A DNA stretch of 64,000 nucleotides from Rhyacophila brunnea (Eukaryota > Arthropoda > Insecta > Trichoptera > Rhyacophilidae). Of the stretch, positions 40,901-50,308 are shown piece by piece (the stretch's first letter is position 1; each line of letters starts with the position of its first letter). Under the pieces are notes generated by a model. The model made no database searches. It was not told the DNA's origin and was given only the letters and a program-made list of their open reading frames with translations. The translations under genes and the position numbers were made by a program. The stretch covers positions 1,550,001 through 1,614,000 of the forward strand of contig JAGYXB010001100.1 of the NCBI GenBank assembly GCA_022495005.1, read 5' to 3'.

Positions 40901-43900
40901 AGTTTGTGTGTCGTTTTGCATTGGAGCACGGTATAATTGTGATGCGGCCCTTGGGCACTTTCCTCCCTGGTACATAACGTTCTTCGCGATGAATGTACGT
41001 TTTACGAAGGAGAAGTTTCCAAAATAAACCCGTCTCATCTGCATTGTATACTTGTACGCGGCAGACTACTGAATTTGACAATCGAATACCGGCGAATTAT
41101 ATAGCTTAATTTTGTGCTTTCAACTAGTAAAAATAACAGCGGATTATAGTAGTTGTCGGATAATCGAGTGGCGGATTACTGAGAGTGTACTGTATTTGGA
41201 TTAATGGTGACATACTTTTCAGTTTTTTTCTCTTCAATGTCGACTGTGTTTTAATTACACCCTCTTCAATTTTTAAGTCTTCCAACACCAGCGGTTCTTC
41301 ATTGGCATCTTCGCAATCATCATCAAAGTTAGCAAAGTCGGGAAACTCATAATTATCGTCAAATTCTTTTTTTTCTATTACAACCGAACATTGGGTGAAA
41401 TTATTACTTGACAGTGCATTATAATCAACACTTTCGTCACATTTCGAAGACAATGTCGCTTCGATGGCTGTCGAATCGTGACTCTCGTCGATAGCTTCAT
41501 CTTTAATGTCCTCCAATTTATATTCTATGTCAATTTCTTCATTTATGTCACTATCTTTCACATCGCACGTAGAAAAATGTTCCAGTAATGTCCTGAATGA
41601 CTTCAGTGCCAGATTTCTAAATTTATAATTTGATGATATTGCTGTGTAGCATTTACTGCAAATCTTCGGAGGAAGTCCATCATCCTGTCTTACCTAAATA
41701 GAGGTCAACGAAAACAAAAGATATTGTAGTGTATTTATTTAGGCATTAGATACAATAAAATTAGCAGTACTATTCGGTTATCAGGAATACAGCGGAAAAC
41801 ACACTTTGAAAATACCCGATAAACTGGATTATTTGTTAGGTTAACCTAACCTAACCCAACCTAAACTAACCCAAACTAACAAACAATCCAGTATATCAGG
41901 TATTTTCAAAATGTGTTTCCTCTGTATTCCTGATAACCAAACAGTACCAAATTAGCATGTTATTTAAATGTGGTAATTAAATAGTAATTAACTGGTCTGC
42001 ACTGAATGAGTCAAGCCGGCACCAAAATACCTACAATTAATTGGTTTCGAAATTAAAAAAAATTAAACTCAACATAATAATATAATAGCGCCTGCACACA
42101 TGCATGGATTTACTGGCACCAATAGTGTGTAAATTAAACCATCGCGATAATAACTGTTTCATAATAACAGTAACACGTAATAGTGCTGATTGTCTCACCA
42201 ATTTCATTCTTCAAGCGTAAGCGAGACACGTTTGTAAAAATTGGTATACGTCAAAATCTGCTGTAATTCATATTTTTCCCGGCAGATTCGCCACTATCGT
42301 TCTACTGCGCATGTGCATACATTACGTCTCAACTATTACGTGAAAATTCAGAAACTTCTGAACTTTTTGATCCATGCATGCAAACTTGCAACTTGCACGA
42401 TAATATGTTTACACATGCATTTTCTTGTTATGGCCGGGATAATACGTACTGTTAGTAGTAAATCCATGCAGTGTAAACAGGGTATAACATACATACTTAT
42501 TCCTACATCATTAAGAGGGCTCGCACATCAGAACTCGCCGCATGCGTCTTACGACGAATTCGTCGATGTGACGTCATCGTAAACCAAGAAACAAACGTTA
42601 TCAAATGGAGCTTCGCAGGTTGGCCAATGCAACTGCGACGCTGCCACATGCATCGAGTTGCGTTGGCCAGAGCCTGCATGTCGACATCGGCCAATATCGA
42701 CTCCGCGCATGCGCACAGCCGCACAATCGGCCATTTCTCTCCAGACTGTCGCCGCGTTCGGAGCAGCCGCCATGCGGCGAATGTCGATGTCGCTAAGCAG
42801 ATGTGCGAGGTTGTATTATGGAACACCGGCTGCCCGTTCTCGGAAGTTTTGATTTATGGCGGTCAGGCACACAAGGCGAGTTGTGATGTGCAAGCCGGCT
42901 AAGGGTTGTGATAGGTTTTGATTTGCTTATAGATTTTTAAATGACCACATAGTGTGATGGCAAAATATTTGTACTGGGTATCAGCCGAATTCACAGATAC
43001 AATTTTGTGTGATATTCAGTAGTGTGATAGTTTCAGTTTCAGATAGATTCAGTCAGTTCTGATGAACCAGTGCCTAAAACTTCCAGAGTTTGGCGAACTG
43101 GTCATTAATCCTTTCAGATCCTGTATGAATTTTCTATAAATGGAATATTTATCTGAAGTGTTAATTACCAGTATATATCCGCAGTGTTAGAGAGTTGAAA
43201 AATGCAACACTATTGTCTGACAAAGGGGAAATCGGTGATAACAAGAAGTCGCTCTACTCGCACGTAGAAGACTTCTCAGTGACATACCTATCATTACATG
43301 CCTACGCATGCTAGAGGCATGTTTAAATAATGTATCGGTTCTCCTTTTAGATGCAACTTCTTTTCTTCTTCGCAATAAACCAAAAGTTTACTATTAATAA
43401 TTCTAACATCACTATTGATTGTTTTAGACATAATTTTATTATAAAAAGTTTCAAATTACATAAATTGATAGATGCATACACCACGGGAACATAAATGAAA
43501 TGATAAATTTGGGGGCATTCCTCATTTGAAAACGGAAGTGCAAATAGCTGCACTGGAGGGGATTGTTGGTTCACAGTTTTGACACATGGACAAGAAGTTC
43601 TTGTTCGACAGTAAGATGCAACGGAACTTTTTACTGGTTCTCCGCCACCGCTCGCTGTCATCTGTCAGTGAGCGCAGTGTTGCCAACCGAACTATAATTA
43701 TAGTACATTTTGGTTCGTGTACTATTAAAAAAGTATAGTACGTAAAAAATACCACATTTTGAAAAATGGAATTAATTCAATTCGCCGGTTGTGCGAATAT
43801 TCACCATTGCTTATTTCATTGCCTTTAAAAGTTGTCTATATTGTCGATCTTTAAAGTTCCGTAAAATGTTCGTACTTCAATCACAGCAAATCGTAATAAC

Positions 43901-46900
43901 GTGAAGCAAGGGACGTAGTAAGTATAATCTATATAATATAAGATTTCAGTGTGCGATATTAGTCTATGGACATAGTCTTGCGTTGTATACTCTAAAAACT
44001 AACGTGACAGTTAATGATGGCGGCCAGTGTTAGCATTTTTCAGTCGTAAGAGGTGTTTTAATAAAGCAGGGCATCGGAATTTCTCGAATTCTCCGTTATG
44101 TTTATGTGACAAACAAAAAACTTACATTTTCAACACGTCCTATAATTTTTGCCGAAATACTATATTGTCTTGGACCGCGTACTCTAATTCGATGACAAAA
44201 AGATAGCTGAATTCCAAAATGGCGACTGAAAGATAAAGACGACGGAGAACCAGTAAAAAGCACCAATTATTATATATTAATTTAATTTGGCTGGAAACAA
44301 ACAACTATGGAATCTAAAAAGTCCCCAGCCAAGCGGTGCTACTAACTTCCTCAGTTCCTTGCTTCATCCTTTACCTTGGCAAAGCAAAAGTGCCGACATC
44401 GATCCCCATTCAATTTTAGGTTAGGTTAGGTTAGGTTAACAACTCATATTTATATGAGTAATCTTGTAGCCACGTGTAGTACGCGACATGTGTAGAATAT
44501 AACCTTACACGAACTGCCGTTTTCACTTTATGAAAATTTACAATGGGGGGAAAATACTCAATGCTGATTTTACTTTACTTGGAAGAACTTTATAAGATGG
44601 CCAGTAAGTATTACATCGCTGCTTTACATTATACTCATACACTAATATACTTACTATACTGTTAATATATATATGTTACGCCGAATGTGCGAAATTGACT
44701 ATTACATGAAATGGGCAAAATTTTGCCTAAATCATGAAAAATGCAAACCCGTTGTCTTATTCATGAAGTAGACAAAATATCTGCCGAGTGGGTGAATTCG
44801 GCAGTAATTTTTGCTGCCTAGTTCATGCATTGGGCAAATTAGATAGTAGCGCTACGGTGGTGTTTTTTGCAACTAAACCAAATGTGTCAAGTGCTCATGC
44901 ATTGGTCAAAATAGATGGTCGCGCTCCGGTGGTATTTTTTGCAACTAATCAAACTAACTAAATGTATCAAATGTCATTGATTATATAAAAATATACCAAT
45001 CAATAACTACAATGACGTTCATATCCATTTACTATACCCAAAAAAAATCTAGAACTATAATATGATAACGGAAGAATTTTATTAAAAGGTATTTTGGCGA
45101 TTTGATTCGTGCTTGGGTATCAATCGTGCAATGGTCGATTGTATGTTTGTGATAGTATGATTTGATAGTTTCTTGACACTTGTTAGCTAACCTCAAAATG
45201 GACATTCAGTTGAATTCAGAATTAAAAAACCTAACCTAATAATAATAATATTATATTATGTCCAATTATAACTAATAAAACCATCCGTATTAAATTTATT
45301 TTTTCTATTGTCATGTTCAGTGACGTCCCGTGGGGGTAGGCAGATTGAGCGTCGCTTGGGGGCGGCAGATACTCGAAGGGCGGCAAATCGAGGAGAATTA
45401 TTTGGTATTATATAGAAATAGCTACCTAAATTAGTTATATTATAACCAGAGCGTTGGAGATGTTTTTTTCCGGATGTTTTTTTATCCAGTGCTTACTAGA
45501 GTACATATTTTAGTATGATGTCACCACGCTTCGCGAGGAATTTTTGTTTTATTTTTGACTGCTCGGTTTCGTATACAAAATGCCTATAAAAATATTTTTA
45601 CTACTCTTGGCACGTAGACGCATTATGAATGATAAATGTAAAACACCAAAAATCCATAATAAATCAGTCATAATATAATAATATAATGTCATTTACTCAG
45701 ATTAAAGAGTTCCTTTCATAACAGTGATATTATGTAGGTATACGCGCAAAAGCCGTCGCGCCATGGGTGGCGCCGAACAAGTGACGTAGATAGGTATTGA
45801 AACAAAATAATATTACCTACATAGATTTCAACGTTGGTGACGAAACAAGGAAAATTATGGTAGAGATTTATAGATATGTACATACTTCCGTATTTTTTAA
45901 TTTATCCAAATATTTTTGCCAGTCATTCCCGAGATTTAAAAGTTGCCGGATGTACCTATTGCAAAATAGATATTCATAATTATTATTAATCCATTGACAT
46001 TTGTCATAATCAATTAGTATTCGTGCATATAATACTATTTACATTAAGTACCAGCTAATTGTATTAAAAATGTACACTAGTAGGTACCTACCTAGATTAT
46101 ATCGTATTTATCATGCTGTGAATAACAATACCTTCTTTTAAGTCATTTTTTTGTAAACATATTTTGTGTTGATAATAGTGTGGATTTGGGTATTTTATTT
46201 CAATCATCAACGGTTGAGTGTTGAGACTATTAATTAATAGTGTATTTATGATTAAAAATAGGTTTATATTAAATAAATAATGAGGAAAATTATTGTGTTT
46301 ACATATTGTAGGGTACAATAATAGCATAGAAAAAATGGTGTAATGCGTGCGTCTGCGTAGGTATTACTAAATGGTACAGACCAAACTTGGAGTCATAACT
46401 CACATATTGCAATTTTGTCGTTTTTTAGTTAATATGCCAAGTGATTCTAAATGAATTAATCTATATACCGAAAAATAGTTGAGCATTAAAAGTCAATTTA
46501 AACCATGTGAAAATCGTTGACAAAGTTCATTGTTGGTGTAATATGTCGTATATTTCAAAGAATAGAGTTTTGTCACCAACGCCTTCCTAACCAATCGGGA
46601 AGCTCTATTTCTCATAGTATGCTGTATGTCTGCAACGTTAGGAGTATTAGGTATATATATTTAAAAAAAAAAGTTATTCGACTCTCTCACTCATTAATAT
46701 TCAAGGGAGTTCAATACTGTTCTTCTTATTGCAAAAAATAGTGCTCTGTTGGTTTTTAGCGATTATCTCAAAACTTGATTTTTGGAATATGTGAGTTATG
46801 ATTCTAAGCGACTCAAATGTGTCAGACATATCAACCAAATGGCATCTCAGACTCTGGTGAGTTGGGTAAGTGTTTAACTAATATTATATTTATTCGCTTA

Positions 46901-47819
46901 TTTATTTATTAATATCTAAATTTAATGTTTTATGATTCAGCTTAGTGGTAGATATATTTTGTTAGTAATGTATCCATCCATACCATGCCCCCCACAAGGG
47001 GAGGCTGACAGGGCTCTAGCCTGGGTCCCGGGCTCGATAAGTGAAATAAACACATATCACAAATTTGCTCTAATAGCAAAAAATTCGCCTGCGGCGCTAT
47101 TTTATTCAATAATATTAATATTTAAAATTATGTGGTTGTACAATACAATTTATAATTGTGTAGCGATACTCAAAAACTCCATAATTCAAATGGGTGTATT
47201 AAAATATACAAAAAAAATACACTAAATATACGCATCAGTTTTAACGCGTACACCATTTGGAAAACATTACTGTAGAGCGTCACACTGCCTTTATCCTAAG
47301 CGATAGGTAGGGGGGCTGCCAAAGATCCTTGCCTGGGGGCCCGCTTCAGGATGCGGGGGGCATGCTTCATACAACACATTTCTTAGATATTGGAGTAATG
47401 AAAGGATGATAAAAAAAATGGGGAGGCATTTTGACGCTGCCTAGGGGCGGCATTTTGTCTAGGGACGTCACTGGTCATGTTGACAGTTTAAGAATTCCAT
47501 ACCCTGGCGAATTCACGCACTCGGCAGATAATTTACCTAATTCATGAATATGGCAACGGGCTTGACTATTACATGAATTAGCCAAAATTTTGCCCATTTC
47601 ATGTAATAGTCAATTTCGCACATTCGGCGTAACATATATATGTTTAACATTGTAAATTTAAAAAAATCTGTATAGCCTTACCGACATACAAAATAAAGTA
47701 TTCATCATTTCACAGTATGTCACTTTCTTATCGGCATGTTTTCGTTTCGACACAAATATATTGTGTACCGCTAAGTTACTTAAGCAAACTCGACATGTAC
47801 CCTCCAAATTTAAATCCAT
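22969..47819 (-). CDS. ZAD-B: ZAD-domain C2H2 zinc finger protein, 7 exons, 495 aa
   Basis: Exons in transcript order: 47819-47682, 41693-41216, 36635-36354, 34392-34188, 29610-29521, 26341-26195, 23116-22969 (stop TAA at 22971-22969). All junctions have GT/AG and matching phases (0,1,1,2,2,2). Residues 1-61 carry the ZAD zinc pairs CRVC (9-12) and CSKC (58-61). An acidic linker follows (for example NFDDDCEDANEE), then a basic KKKRKSRAKEK stretch near 212-222 that resembles a nuclear localisation signal, then nine C2H2-type fingers from residue 238 to the end. Fingers 1 and 3 have shortened spacing. ZAD domains dimerise and the fingers probably bind DNA, so a nuclear transcription-factor role is inferred; the target is unknown. 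The gene is large only because its introns (2.0-6.0 kb) are packed with transposons. It is a divergent paralog of ZAD-A. Confidence 0.88.
24862..25103. mobile_element. hAT-like family H1 fragment
   Basis: The right end reads, reversed, CAGTGACGAAGAGTGGAGG, and the interior contains TTGGTTAGTTTTTAAAATAC and GTGTTGGTTAG words shared with 26430-29279, 39786-40205 and 60175-60338. The left end is missing. Confidence 0.6.
25200..25640. repeat. Repeat family R4, copy 1
   Basis: Matches 61311-61744 in reverse complement. For example GTCTAGCTAGTCGGGAAG and GTTGCTAGGACCCCAGACC appear inverted there. No coding content was recognised. Confidence 0.65.
27317..27781. mobile_element. Tigger/pogo-like MITE nested in H1
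   Basis: The left end CAGTAAAACCTCGTTAATAC is matched by the reversed right end CAGTAAAACCTCGTTAATAA. TA follows the right end at 27782; the left flank is TTT, so one border has mutated. There is no coding sequence. Confidence 0.75.
27782..28193 (+). pseudogene. RTE-type non-LTR retrotransposon, 5'-truncated, with (TGA)n tail
   Basis: Reads YGCETWTLNTKDVQKLRV, a stop, then GMERCMLGITRKDRKRNE, KQLKWRWAGHIAHRKDGRW, and after a one-base deletion RPKSRWIDELVKFGG ending WIDPG and stop. The stop is followed by GATGATGATGATG, a short tandem-repeat tail typical of RTE 3' ends. Truncation falls exactly at the right end of the neighbouring MITE. Confidence 0.85.
29651..29938. mobile_element. MITE with GGGTCTATTCTA ends, 288 bp
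   Basis: Left end GGGTCTATTCTATACTTATC and reversed right end GGGTCTATTCTATGCTTATC. The interior has further inverted repeats around GCACTTATTGCAACAATAAA. No target duplication was clear. It begins 40 bp upstream (in the sense of the gene) of ZAD-B exon 5. Confidence 0.75.
30440..30665 (+). repeat. tRNA-related SINE
   Basis: A-box ATGGCCAAGTGGGTTA and B-box GGTTCGAATCC flanked by pairing CCCAG/CTGGG, with 3' sequence continuing into an unrelated body. The acceptor-stem bases (5' GCCCACG, 3' TCTGGCT) do not pair, so it is not called as a tRNA gene. Confidence 0.65.
30937..31473. mobile_element. MITE with GGCCCTCCTCCCA ends, 537 bp
   Basis: The left end GGCCCTCCTCCCAAGGAGAA is matched by the reversed right end GGCCCTCCTCCCACGGCGCA, and the inverted repeat continues through ACTGAAATC. 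The flanks are TAA and TTA. Coding content was not recognised. Confidence 0.75.
31474..32510. other. ZAD-B intron 4, unassigned part
   Basis: A run of overlapping short frames on both strands (31534-32089) shows no domain. It may belong to the same mobile element as the transposase pseudogene next to it, but no ends were found. Confidence 0.35.
32514..33986 (-). pseudogene. IS630/Tc1-mariner-like DDE transposase pseudogene with an intron
   Basis: The minus strand starts MSEVTTLGQGKALCG (ATG at 33986) and continues through VILNVYKYIKKSREN. A GTAAAT donor after 33882 and a TTTTTAG acceptor before 33495 bound an intron of about 390 bp. Then come STGISQRTLKSTLSSYNK, FDKCIMRRCIYDFRIKEK, GRRIVYMDETIL, SRFINVHARSETGFI, YQKWLTEKLIPNLEPRS and VMVIDNASYHNK. 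YMDET and VIDNASYH contain the first two catalytic aspartates of a family common in insects. Several frameshifts and stops show that it is dead. The third catalytic acidic residue was not located. Confidence 0.75.
33575..33665. repeat. Paired ACGAGATATCTCG palindromes
   Basis: Two nearly identical palindromic words, GACGAGATATCTCGTC at about 33593 and TACGAGATATCTCG at about 33632, each follow TGCCAGA, spaced about 40 bp, inside the intron of the transposase pseudogene. Confidence 0.6.
34663..35033. mobile_element. MITE with GGAAAAAGGGCGTAACCCTC ends
   Basis: The left terminal segment TTAAAGGAAAAAGGGCGTAA and the reversed right segment TTTAGGAAAAAGGGCGTAAC share more than 20 bp; the repeat reaches CGACTGTG/CGACCGTG outwards. 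Intron 3 of ZAD-B. Exact ends are uncertain. Confidence 0.7.
35120..35330. repeat. Repeat family R5, copy 1
   Basis: Shares GGGCTTCCTCAT and AATTTGAAAACAA with 55830-56140, in the same order. No coding content. A weaker relative may lie at 3250-3420. Confidence 0.45.
35511..35679. mobile_element. Tc1/mariner-type MITE, 169 bp, TA target site
   Basis: Ends CAGTAAAACAAACTTATCTA and, reversed, CAGACCTACAAACTTATCTA; TA lies at 35509-35510 and 35680-35681. No coding sequence. Confidence 0.75.
36708..39692 (-). mobile_element. pogo/Tigger-like element, 2985 bp, TA target site
   Basis: Terminal repeats AGGTGAGTTAGGGTAAGTGC in inverted orientation at both ends, with TA at 36706-36707 and 39693-39694. 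The word GGGTAAGNGCG recurs inside in both orientations, including perfect hairpins near 36905-36945 and 39285-39312. The transposase remnant is on the minus strand. The element lies in ZAD-B intron 2. Confidence 0.85.
37505..38125 (-). pseudogene. Broken pogo/Tigger-type transposase
   Basis: Fragments in order: NYVRKTKGGASYTKDELFEA (a pipsqueak-like HTH), AVEVVKSGRLNGYQAYK, GRTSALSHEIEGKIAKNL, YGFALTKKEVIELVSQYV, KTPFKNGIP, then IYNFDETIFSKDPSRTKVLG, which contains the first catalytic Asp. Stops and frameshifts separate the pieces and the C-terminal catalytic half is missing. Confidence 0.8.
39786..40205. mobile_element. hAT-like family H1 fragment
   Basis: Shares GGAGGTAGGC, GTGCACACTAAGCCTTGTCAG-like and TTAATTGAATTTTAAAAACT words with H1 at 26430-29279. 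Both termini are decayed. Confidence 0.55.
40407..41192 (-). mobile_element. Tigger-like element T2 with transposase remnant
   Basis: TA at 40405-40406 and 41193-41194. The right end, reversed, reads CAGTACACTCTCAGTAATCC; the left end has lost about 10 bp. The minus strand at 40899-41081 reads VYNADETGLFWKLLLRKTY and PKGRITIIPCSNA, the Tigger DDE core. It ends 23 bp from the 5' splice site of ZAD-B intron 2. Confidence 0.85.
41766..41948. mobile_element. Palindromic MITE family P, copy 2, with 8-bp TSD
   Basis: A 183-bp palindrome (AGTACTATTCGGTTATCAGG; reversed right end GGTACTGTTTGGTTATCAGG) with AACCTAACCTAAC at the apex. The target duplication AAATTAGC at 41758-41765 and 41949-41956 is perfect. 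It lies 73 bp from ZAD-B exon 2. Confidence 0.9.
42090..42487. mobile_element. MITE family M2, copy 2
   Basis: Left end GCGCCTGCACACATGCATGG; reversed right end ACCCTGTTTACACTGCATGG. The interior block AGATTCGCCACTATCG is near the inverse of CGATAGTGGCGAACC-like sequence in copy 1. ATA flanks both sides. Confidence 0.6.
42518..42897. mobile_element. PIF/Harbinger-like GC-rich MITE
   Basis: Left end GAGGGCTCGCACATCAGAAC and reversed right end GCCGGCTTGCACATCACAAC; TAA borders both ends, the usual 3-bp Harbinger target. The interior is much richer in GC and CpG than the surroundings and contains inverted GCATGCG and TTGGCC words. Several overlapping frames of 62-107 codons on both strands are by-products of low AT content. 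Confidence 0.7.
43186..43612 (-). repeat. Repeat family R3, copy 3
   Basis: Minus-strand copy of the family at 2238-2635 and 16145-16446. It shares GTCGAACAAGAACTTCTTGTC-like and CCACGGGAACATAAATG-like segments with those copies. It abuts the composite MITE at 43618. Confidence 0.65.
43618..44266. mobile_element. Composite MITE C, copy 1
   Basis: Outer ends CTTTTTACTGGTTCTCCGCC and, reversed, CTTTTTACTGGTTCTCCGTC. Inside lies a second pair of ends, CAGTGTTGCCAACCGAAC at 43676 and, reversed, CAGTCGCCATTTTGG near 44234, related to the hAT element at 48233-50308. No target duplication was found. Confidence 0.75.
45318..47473. mobile_element. hAT-like element H2, 2156 bp, perfect 8-bp TSD
   Basis: Ends CAGTGACGTCCCGTGGGGG and, reversed, CAGTGACGTCCCTAGACAA; duplications GTCATGTT at 45310-45317 and 47474-47481. 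No transposase frame was recognised. Internal segments TCGCCTGCGGCGCT and CCCGCTTCAGGATG are shared with H3 at 48233-50308. It contains MITE M1 copy 2. Confidence 0.9.
46390..46814. mobile_element. MITE family M1, copy 2, nested in H2
   Basis: Inverted relative of 10159-10595. The left end GAGTCATAACTCACATATTG lacks about 10 bp of the terminal repeat; the right end GATTCTAAGCGACTC is complete. Confidence 0.75.
47682..47819 (-). CDS. Exon 1 of ZAD-B (first zinc pair of the ZAD)
   Basis: This 46-codon exon is too short to stand out by itself. It was found by its likeness to ZAD-A exon 1: it begins MDLNLEGTCRVCL and ends FCMS, against MELNLETTCRICL and FAMS in ZAD-A. The donor is TCG/GTAAGG and the exon ends in phase 0, matching exon 2, which starts VRQDDGLPPKIC. 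The ATG at 47819-47817 was chosen by alignment with ZAD-A. Confidence 0.87.
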
Positions 47820-48232
47820 AGTTTATAGTTTTGTAATATTTTCTTATTAATTACAATAGTGTCAAATGTAAAACATCAAAATCATAGGTAAGCGGTAAGC
47901 CATAGACTAATCGGTAAGCTGATCCATAGACTAATATACTATATACTAGCTGATCAAACATTATCAACTGTCACTTTTCTTTCATCTTTTTAGACCATAG
48001 ATAAGATGTAGTATATATACCTATACCATAGACAATCGATAACACGGGACAACGCGATCTGTGGCGGTGGTTATGGTTTTAGAAAATTACAAGCCATAGC
48101 AATTAATACAATTTTAAATAAATCAATAGGTACACGATGTCATAAATACAAGTTAATATTGGAAAACACTGATTTCCTGGAAAATACGACAACCCAGGTG
48201 TACAGCACCTGTAACCATGTTCATATGCCCAT

Positions 48233-50308
48233 CAGTGCTGCCAACCGTACTATAATTAGGGGAATATATATTCGCACAATTGAATAGACTGTTTTCACAA
48301 AGCGCTGTCAACATTTAAAAAGATGTTCGTCACATCGGAAATGGATGATATTCACAAATCAACTACAACACTCAAATGATCGATTTGCACTAAGGAAAAA
48401 GTAGTCTTCACGTATCAACATACTATTGTAACCAATTAATCGTAAAAGAATACAAACACTATGAAAATTAGGTTTAACGATTTTAAACAATATTTTGGCA
48501 AAACATAAGTATGTATTAGGTACCTACTTTCAGATTCAAATAATACTATACATACCAAATCTCTTTGATAAATACCTATTTAGAAAGTGACGTTAATTAA
48601 AACTTAGGTAATTGTGCCGCAGATGCCGTCATGAGCTTTTATGATTTTTTTTACGAAAATAGTTTATTCCAGTAGACAATTATAATAAATACCTTTTTCT
48701 GTCTGCATATAGGTTTTTCGATCCAATAATTGTTAATTTAAAATTTGAAATGCTCATAGATTTTGATACTTCATTATCACAATCTAAGATTACATTATTA
48801 GGTACCTAATATTAGGTTGGGGTAGGTAGGTTAGGTTAGGTTAGGTTAGGATAGGTCAGGTCAGGTTAGGTTGGGTTAGGTTAGGTTAAGTTGGGTTAGG
48901 TTAGGTTAAGTTATATTAGGTTAGATTACGTTATAATAGGTTAGGCTAGGTTTAGTTCAAAAATGATACTTATACAATCTCATGACGGCATCTGCGCCAC
49001 ATTTACCAAAATTTATATCGATAAACCGAAAAAGATATACCTAGGTGGTGTTATTTGGTTGTAGATTTACATCAAATAATATATGAACGATAGCAGCATG
49101 AATATACACATATTTATATTACTTCGTTAAACATTAATTATATTGACACCTAAGCATCATTTTTGCGATTGCCTTCTAATAAATTGTATTGCTGCTACAA
49201 TTATTAGTTTGACATTTGTGAATTTCTACCTTTTCTTTGTGATGAACAATTTTACAAATGTGTGCAGTTGTCAAAATTGAGTGAATTTATATTTACAATG
49301 AGTGATTTATGATTTTTGTTTTGTGAAACAAACTATTTTATGTGATTTCATCTATTTATTTGTGAAATCATTTAATATATGTGAAAACTACTTTCCAAAT
49401 GTTAAAGTTATTTTTTTTTGTGAATTTTGATTATTGCATTGTGCGATTAATTCCCACCCCTATAATTATTGTATGTGTACTATAATTTTCGTCTACGTAC
49501 TATGTACGATATAAAACAGGTATAGTACTTTAAATCAATCCAAGGACCACTAATGCATTCACTGATTTAAAACGACAAAGTGAAGGCATTCATAAAAAAT
49601 TGGAACTTAGGAAATCAAAATGACAAAAAAAAGCTCTCCATGTCTCCACTATTAAATATTTCTACGCCAGATATATTGAAGCAAACAAAAATCTATTTAC
49701 TGAGTTCTTGGTGAATTTGCTAATGTACTTTTCATTAATTTTATTAATAGTAAAAAAAAGTCGCCTGCGGTACTGCTTTATTTTGGAGCTATTGAATATG
49801 TGGTTGAAAAATCCTGACCCGGTGGGTCCGCTTCAGGATGTGGGGTCCATGATAGAATCCATTTGTCAATGAACGAAGATGAATTTGGATTGACTACTAT
49901 TGAAATTGATTGTGCTAATAAACAAGCACATTCGTCAAAAAATAATGTAATATAAGTAATAAAACCTTGTTTATTTTTGTTGTATTCGTAAGTAGGTACA
50001 TTGTTGACTATTTAAAAATGTGTCTGTATTATTTAATGAAATAAGGGGGAGGGGGAGGCGCCTAGATTAGATTTTTTTTAAATGGAGGCTTAGTAACATA
50101 AAGTTTGGAAACCACTGACTTAACATTTGAATTTTGTTTACCCTTCATGGATGTTTTGTCTAAAAAAACAAGACGTTAATTACCCCACGTTTAATTTTTT
50201 GAAAATGCAGAAAATTATTGGTCACAACGCGTACTATATTTTTGGCCGAAATACTATAATTTTGAAGGCACTGTACTATAATTCCACTTTCAAAATATGG
50301 CAACACTG
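48233..50308. mobile_element. hAT-like element H3, 2076 bp, perfect 8-bp TSD, in the ZAD promoter spacer
   Basis: Ends CAGTGCTGCCAACCGTACTA and, reversed, CAGTGTTGCCATATTTTGAA. Target duplications ATGCCCAT at 48225-48232 and 50309-50316 are perfect. No reading frame over 60 codons lies inside, so it is nonautonomous. It contains a TTAGG-type array at 48813-48955. Confidence 0.9.
48813..48955 (+). repeat. Degenerate TTAGG pentamer array
   Basis: About 140 bp of AGGTT units with single-base variants (AGGTC, GGGTT, AAGTT). TTAGG is the usual insect telomere unit. Here it is internal to a hAT element. Shorter runs occur at 8890, 22860, 41845, 44418 and 51475. Confidence 0.85.

Larger units (their letters stand above)
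44661..47648. mobile_element. Long-TIR element L1, carrier of two nested insertions
   Basis: Terminal inverted repeats exceed 60 bp: ATGTTACGCCGAATGTGCG then AAATTGACTATTACATGAAA on the left is repeated, reversed, on the right. Without the hAT insert (45318-47473 plus target copy) it is about 0.82 kb. It contains a 72-bp tandem duplication starting CATGCATTGG at 44824 and 44896. Its right end is about 34 bp from the ZAD-B exon 1 donor. The superfamily is not assigned. Confidence 0.75.

Noticed and set aside
41124..41215. Extension of the ZAD-B exon 2 frame to 41124
   Set aside because: It runs through a GTATGT donor at 41215 into the Tigger terminal repeat; the phase at the donor matches exon 3 and the paralog.
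42503..42902. Overlapping 62-107 codon frames on both strands
   Set aside because: Explained by the high GC content of a MITE with clear inverted ends; frames overlap on both strands and show no domain.
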